Below, in pieces: positions 62,330 to 64,000 of a stretch of 64,000 nucleotides of DNA (within the stretch, counting starts at the first letter, position 1; each line of letters begins with the position of its first letter). This stretch comes from Mycolicibacterium neoaurum ATCC 25795 (lineage in GTDB: Bacteria > Actinomycetota > Actinomycetes > Mycobacteriales > Mycobacteriaceae). Below the pieces are notes generated by a model, which saw only the letters and a list, made by a program, of their open reading frames with translations, was not told where the DNA came from and made no database searches. The DNA lies in assembly GCF_000691525.1 (NCBI RefSeq), contig NZ_JMDW01000011.1, positions 62,001-126,000 on the forward strand. The letters are read 5' to 3'. Made by a program: the position numbers and the translations under genes.

Positions 62330-62715
62330 CAGATCCCCGTTCCCTTGGAGATCGACCAGGATTTTTGCCGGCGGCGGCGTTCCGTCGCGTTGGCCCGCCT
62401 GCCGCTATCGGGCGAAATGGGTAGCGGGACAACCGAGCACACCGTAGGCCGTTGCGCCAGGAGCGGCTGCGCGGGTAGACACTTCCCGCGCGCGCAGTGC
62501 TCCAACGCCTGGACGACAGCCGTCGCACGCAGCATGACCGGCCGTTCGCCCCAACCGCAGGTGCACGACGCGCTCCAGTGAAACGAGTCCAGCCGCGCGA
62601 CCGAGGCGAGGCTCCGCTCCTCGGTCGACTCGGCGGCCGGGTCGGCCGCTCGTCGCACCGGCAACGAGATCACCGGACACGGCACGCAACCACCACTTTT
62701 TCTCGGGGCTACCAT
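62326..62715 (-). CDS. Cys-rich hypothetical protein coupled to the EspR-like gene
   Basis: 129 residues with a recurrent Cys pattern: CVPC near the start, CTCGW in the middle (FHWSASCTCGWGERPVM) and ALEHCARGKCLPAQP, which may bind a metal. No domain I can name. Support: its TGA overlaps the next gene's GTG (GTGA), it is a clean open frame in a region with no other gene, and the Cys spacing is ordered. No good ribosome site precedes the ATG at 62715, so the start may differ. Confidence 0.5.
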   Translation of the reverse strand: MVAPRKSGGCVPCPVISLPVRRAADPAAESTEERSLASVARLDSFHWSASCTCGWGERPVMLRATAVVQALEHCARGKCLPAQPLLAQRPTVCSVVPLPISPDSGRRANATERRRRQKSWSISKGTGIW

Positions 62716-63258
62716 GATTCACCGACAAGTATTGCGGGACAGATGCTGTCGCGTTGTGTGAGGGTCACTGAAAGCACGTGGCCGTCCTCTCCAGGCAAAG
62801 TGAACAAACAAGTCGCTGGCGGCCATCCCCGGGGTGCACACGGGACCCTTCCAGCGCCACCGTCGAATGACTCAGAGCACGTGACGGTTCAGACAGCACT
62901 CAGGGTGTTGTTCACGGCACGCGCAGTCGCCGGAAAACACGTACGTACGAGTCCGCGGCGGCCGTGCCACACCCCCCAAGGTGCCGACCACAACGACAAC
63001 GCAGGCACACAGCACAACTACGCCCGACATCATCATGTGGCCCCACCGCAGCACGGCCGCCACCGCAATGACCGGTCAGCAGACATCTCGACCATCGCGC
63101 CCCCCTGACACGAACCCCGACCCCGGCGCATACGGCCTTCGACCGTCGGCACCGCCTACAAGATCAGCCTGACATATAGGTGACTGACCTGTCAATCGTT
63201 TAACTTGACCGGCGGTGTTGACTGCCCTGACCTGCAGCGTGACCGGTACTACTGCTGC
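62716..63258. other. Intergenic stretch, possibly with a small membrane ORF
   Basis: About 540 bases. One minus-strand frame (62872-63063, 63 residues) reads as a short membrane protein: a hydrophobic MSGVVVLCACVVVVVGTLGG segment followed by a Cys-containing tail (DCACREQHPECC). Codon quality is moderate and no ribosome site is clear, so it is not called as a gene. Nothing else is seen. Confidence 0.4.
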
Positions 63259-63594
63259 CTAGTGTGACGATCCCGGGCCCGCTGGAGGATACGGCGGCTG
63301 GGCCGGCGGCCACTGCGGACCGGGCTGCGGCGGGTATTGCTCCTGCGGGTACCGCCAGGCCGTTCCGTCCCAGTACGGTTGCGGCTGCTGGCCCTGCTGG
63401 GGATAACGCCATGCGTTGCCATCCCAGTACGGCTGCGGGGATCGAGCGAGCTGTCCGCGCCGGCGGCGCTTGCGGATCAGATGCACGATTCCCCAGATGA
63501 TCAAGCCCAGGATCAGTAGCCGACCGATGACGAGGCCGATCACACGTTCGGGATCGGATTCACCTGCCAGCACCATCACCAACTCGGTAGTCAC
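63259..63594 (-). CDS. Small membrane protein with YWDG repeats (DUF2510-type motif)
   Basis: 111 residues. One membrane helix (about 18-40, VIGLVIGRLLILGLIIWGIVHLI), a basic RKRRRR stop-transfer, then two repeats QPYWDGNAWRYPQ (54-65) and QPYWDGTAWRYPQ (73-84) and a Pro/Gln-rich tail. The YWDGxxW repeat is the DUF2510 mini-motif seen in many actinobacterial membrane proteins. GTG at 63594 has GAGGGGG 5 bases upstream. Function unknown. Confidence 0.75.
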   Translation of the reverse strand: MTTELVMVLAGESDPERVIGLVIGRLLILGLIIWGIVHLIRKRRRRGQLARSPQPYWDGNAWRYPQQGQQPQPYWDGTAWRYPQEQYPPQPGPQWPPAQPPYPPAGPGSSH

Positions 63595-63710
63595 GGTGTC
63601 CCCCTCACCGGCGCAGCTGATGTAGCGCCGCACTGGTGTCAGCCTAACCGCCACACCACACCGCCGATGTCGGCAATATTCCAGCCGGAGCGAGTTGCCC
63701 GAAAACGAAA

Positions 63711-63742
63711 GGCGGGTCGGAGGATATCTCCCCCGACCCGCC
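63711..63742 (-). terminator. Terminator after nrdE
   Basis: Perfect stem GGCGGGTCGG (63711-63720) with CCGACCCGCC (63733-63742), 12-base loop, followed on the minus strand by TTTCGTTTTC. It begins 17 bases after the nrdE stop and is a classical rho-independent type. Confidence 0.85.
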
Positions 63743-63758
63743 GATCAGTCGACCTAAC

Positions 63759-64000
63759 TCACAGCATGCAGGACACGCAACCCTCCACCTCGGTGCCCTC
63801 CAGGGCCATCTGGCGGAGTCGGATGTAGTAGAGCGTCTTGATCCCCTTGCGCCACGCGTAGATCTGTGCCTTGTTGACATCGCGGGTGGTCGCGGTGTCC
63901 TTGAAGAACAGCGTCAGCGAAAGCCCCTGATCCACATGCTGAGTCGCCGCCGCATAGGTATCGATGATCTTCTCGTACCCGATCTCATAGGCATCCTGGT
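63759..64000 (-). CDS. nrdE: Class Ib ribonucleotide reductase alpha subunit NrdE, 3' end (partial)
   Basis: The last 79 residues are present; the gene continues beyond 64000. The frame reads [54 protein letters not shown] and ends [13 protein letters not shown], the redox-active Cys pair of the NrdE tail. NrdE reduces ribonucleotides with NrdF2 (52110-53084), from which it is separated here by about 10 kb instead of two genes as in M. tuberculosis. Equivalent to Rv3051c. Confidence 0.93.

Overview
The window is high-GC actinobacterial chromosome and reads as a fast-growing Mycobacterium (Mycolicibacterium-type). Gene order follows the M. tuberculosis block gatA-gatC-ligA ... mnmA-iscS-etfA-etfB-Rv3030/3031/3032-serB2-ctaD-fecB-adhC-nrdF2 ... 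nrdE (roughly Rv3011c to Rv3051c). It also carries many genes that block lacks, as expected for an environmental species. GTG and TTG starts, 1-4 base stop/start overlaps and likely leaderless starts (a TANNNT box 6-9 bases before the start codon) are frequent. I saw no tRNA, rRNA, CRISPR array, insertion sequence or prophage. Names and Rv equivalents come from recognition of protein families and remembered gene order; no search was run.

1-16.5 kb: the 3' end of a PoxB-like pyruvate oxidase; gatC-gatA; an ACT-domain protein; a five-gene envelope cassette (DUF4178, DUF2617, DUF4247, DUF350, membrane spermidine-synthase-like protein) with overlapping or short junctions; ligA; a YjbR protein with a CrtA-like protein; a hypothetical plus an alpha/beta hydrolase, divergent from an acyl-CoA ligase around a strong inverted repeat; and an overlapping cysteine desulfurase-mnmA-MetE-like operon. 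16.5-20.3 kb: PlsC/GNAT acyltransferase pair, a 57-bp palindromic element, a terminator, then etfB-etfA.

20.5-33.4 kb: methylglucose lipopolysaccharide genes (methyltransferase, GH57 enzyme, GT4 glucosyltransferase) with a second palindromic element inside the operon; a SRPBCC protein; a hexapeptide acyltransferase divergent from a beta-propeller lipoprotein; a secreted TB22.2-like protein; and a seven-gene minus-strand operon (small ORF, YczE, ABC ATPase, NUDIX, enoyl-CoA hydratase, two methyltransferases) divergent from the YczR-type regulator.

33.4-52 kb: serB2, ctaD, fecB, a YciI-like protein and adhC; a secreted hydrolase with a long acidic linker; a membrane protein; a molybdenum-hydroxylase operon (bicupin, Mo subunit, 2Fe-2S subunit, FAD/4Fe-4S subunit, DUF3349) with four-base overlaps throughout; and a histidine kinase, NarL-type regulator and stand-alone receiver next to it. 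52-64 kb: nrdF2 with a GAAC-N4-GTTC palindrome upstream, a TetR gene, then about 10 kb of accessory genes (GGR-like flavoprotein, VOC proteins, cupin, HTH-less LysR domain with DUF5997, nucleotidyltransferase, ABC1 kinase, two TetR regulators, an EspR-like protein coupled to a Cys-rich ORF, a YWDG-repeat membrane protein), and finally the 3' end of nrdE with its terminator.
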